The position numbers and the translations under genes were made by a program. DNA of 6,151 nucleotides, from contig JAQCJA010000298.1 in the NCBI GenBank assembly GCA_027593305.1, forward strand, positions 1 through 6,151. Direction: 5' to 3'. How positions within the stretch are numbered: position 1 is the stretch's first letter; the number at the start of each line of letters is the position of its first letter. Below the pieces are notes generated by a model that was not told where the DNA came from, made no database searches, and worked only from the letters and a program-made list of their open reading frames with translations. Shown in pieces: positions 6,115-6,151 of the stretch. The DNA is from a bacterium. Lineage in GTDB: Bacteria; Latescibacterota; UBA2968; UBA8231.

Positions 6115-6127
6115 CGCTTTCAAAGCG
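6115..6127. repeat. Perfect palindrome upstream of PhyH gene C (possible operator)
   Basis: CGCTTT-C-AAAGCG: two perfect 6-base arms around a single central base, 37 nt upstream of the GTG start of PhyH gene C. The one-base centre is too tight for an RNA hairpin but is a normal shape for the binding site of a dimeric repressor or activator. No regulator gene is present in the window, so the role is inferred. Confidence 0.45.
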
Positions 6128-6151
6128 TCCCTCAGTTGCCCCTCATTGGGT

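Larger units (their letters stand above)
6079..6151 (-). promoter_or_regulatory. Leader / probable promoter region of PhyH genes C and B
   Basis: This non-coding stretch before PhyH gene C is clearly richer in A and T than the rest of the window, as expected for a promoter. On the minus strand TTGAAA (within the palindrome at 6115-6127) resembles a -35 box, but no good -10 box follows at 16-18 nt. A near-tandem repeat, ACAAGTT then ACAAAGTT (plus strand, 6099-6113), lies beside the palindrome. The window ends at 6151, so the region may be incomplete. Confidence 0.45.

Noticed and set aside
1..6151. CRISPR array, tRNA, rRNA, insertion sequence or phage genes
   Set aside because: No regularly spaced repeats, no clover-leaf or rRNA-like stretches, no transposase or integrase motifs were seen on either strand.

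Overview
This is a GC-rich, gene-dense bacterial window (GC around 60% by eye). It carries six protein-coding genes, all enzymes, and almost no non-coding DNA. There are no RNA genes, insertion sequences, integrases, transporters or regulators. The combination of a heparinase II/III-like protein, a xylose-isomerase-like TIM barrel, an enolase-superfamily enzyme and several phytanoyl-CoA dioxygenase (PhyH) paralogues resembles uncultured, often marine, heterotrophs such as Latescibacterota, Poribacteria or Planctomycetota. That placement is a guess from gene content; no phylogenetic marker is present.

Layout. (1) Positions 3541 down to 1, minus strand: a tightly packed three-gene unit made of a 731-aa heparinase II/III-family protein, a 253-aa sugar phosphate isomerase/epimerase-like protein and the first 178 codons of a mandelate racemase/muconate lactonizing enzyme-type protein that runs off the left edge. 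Gaps are 34 and 13 nt. (2) Positions 3542-3697: a 156-nt divergent intergenic region with an imperfect hairpin next to the heparinase gene's ribosome binding site. (3) Positions 3698-4429, plus strand: PhyH-family gene A, transcribed divergently. (4) Positions 6078 down to 4426, minus strand: a two-gene unit of PhyH-family genes C (first) and B (second), 39 nt apart. Gene B ends tail-to-tail with gene A, the two stop codons overlapping by 4 nt. (5) Positions 6079-6151: an AT-richer leader of gene C with a perfect 6-bp-arm palindrome.

Working model (inference). The minus-strand trio has the parts expected for breaking down an acidic sugar or glycan: a lyase-fold enzyme, a sugar isomerase/epimerase and an acid-sugar dehydratase, epimerase or cycloisomerase. 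The three PhyH-type proteins belong to the Fe(II)/2-oxoglutarate oxygenase superfamily and could hydroxylate or oxidatively trim the substrate, for example by removing a methyl or other blocking group. The heparinase-like protein has no visible signal peptide, so it may act in the cytoplasm on imported material. The most unusual single item is PhyH gene C, which lacks the standard His-x-Asp iron-binding pair seen in its two neighbours.
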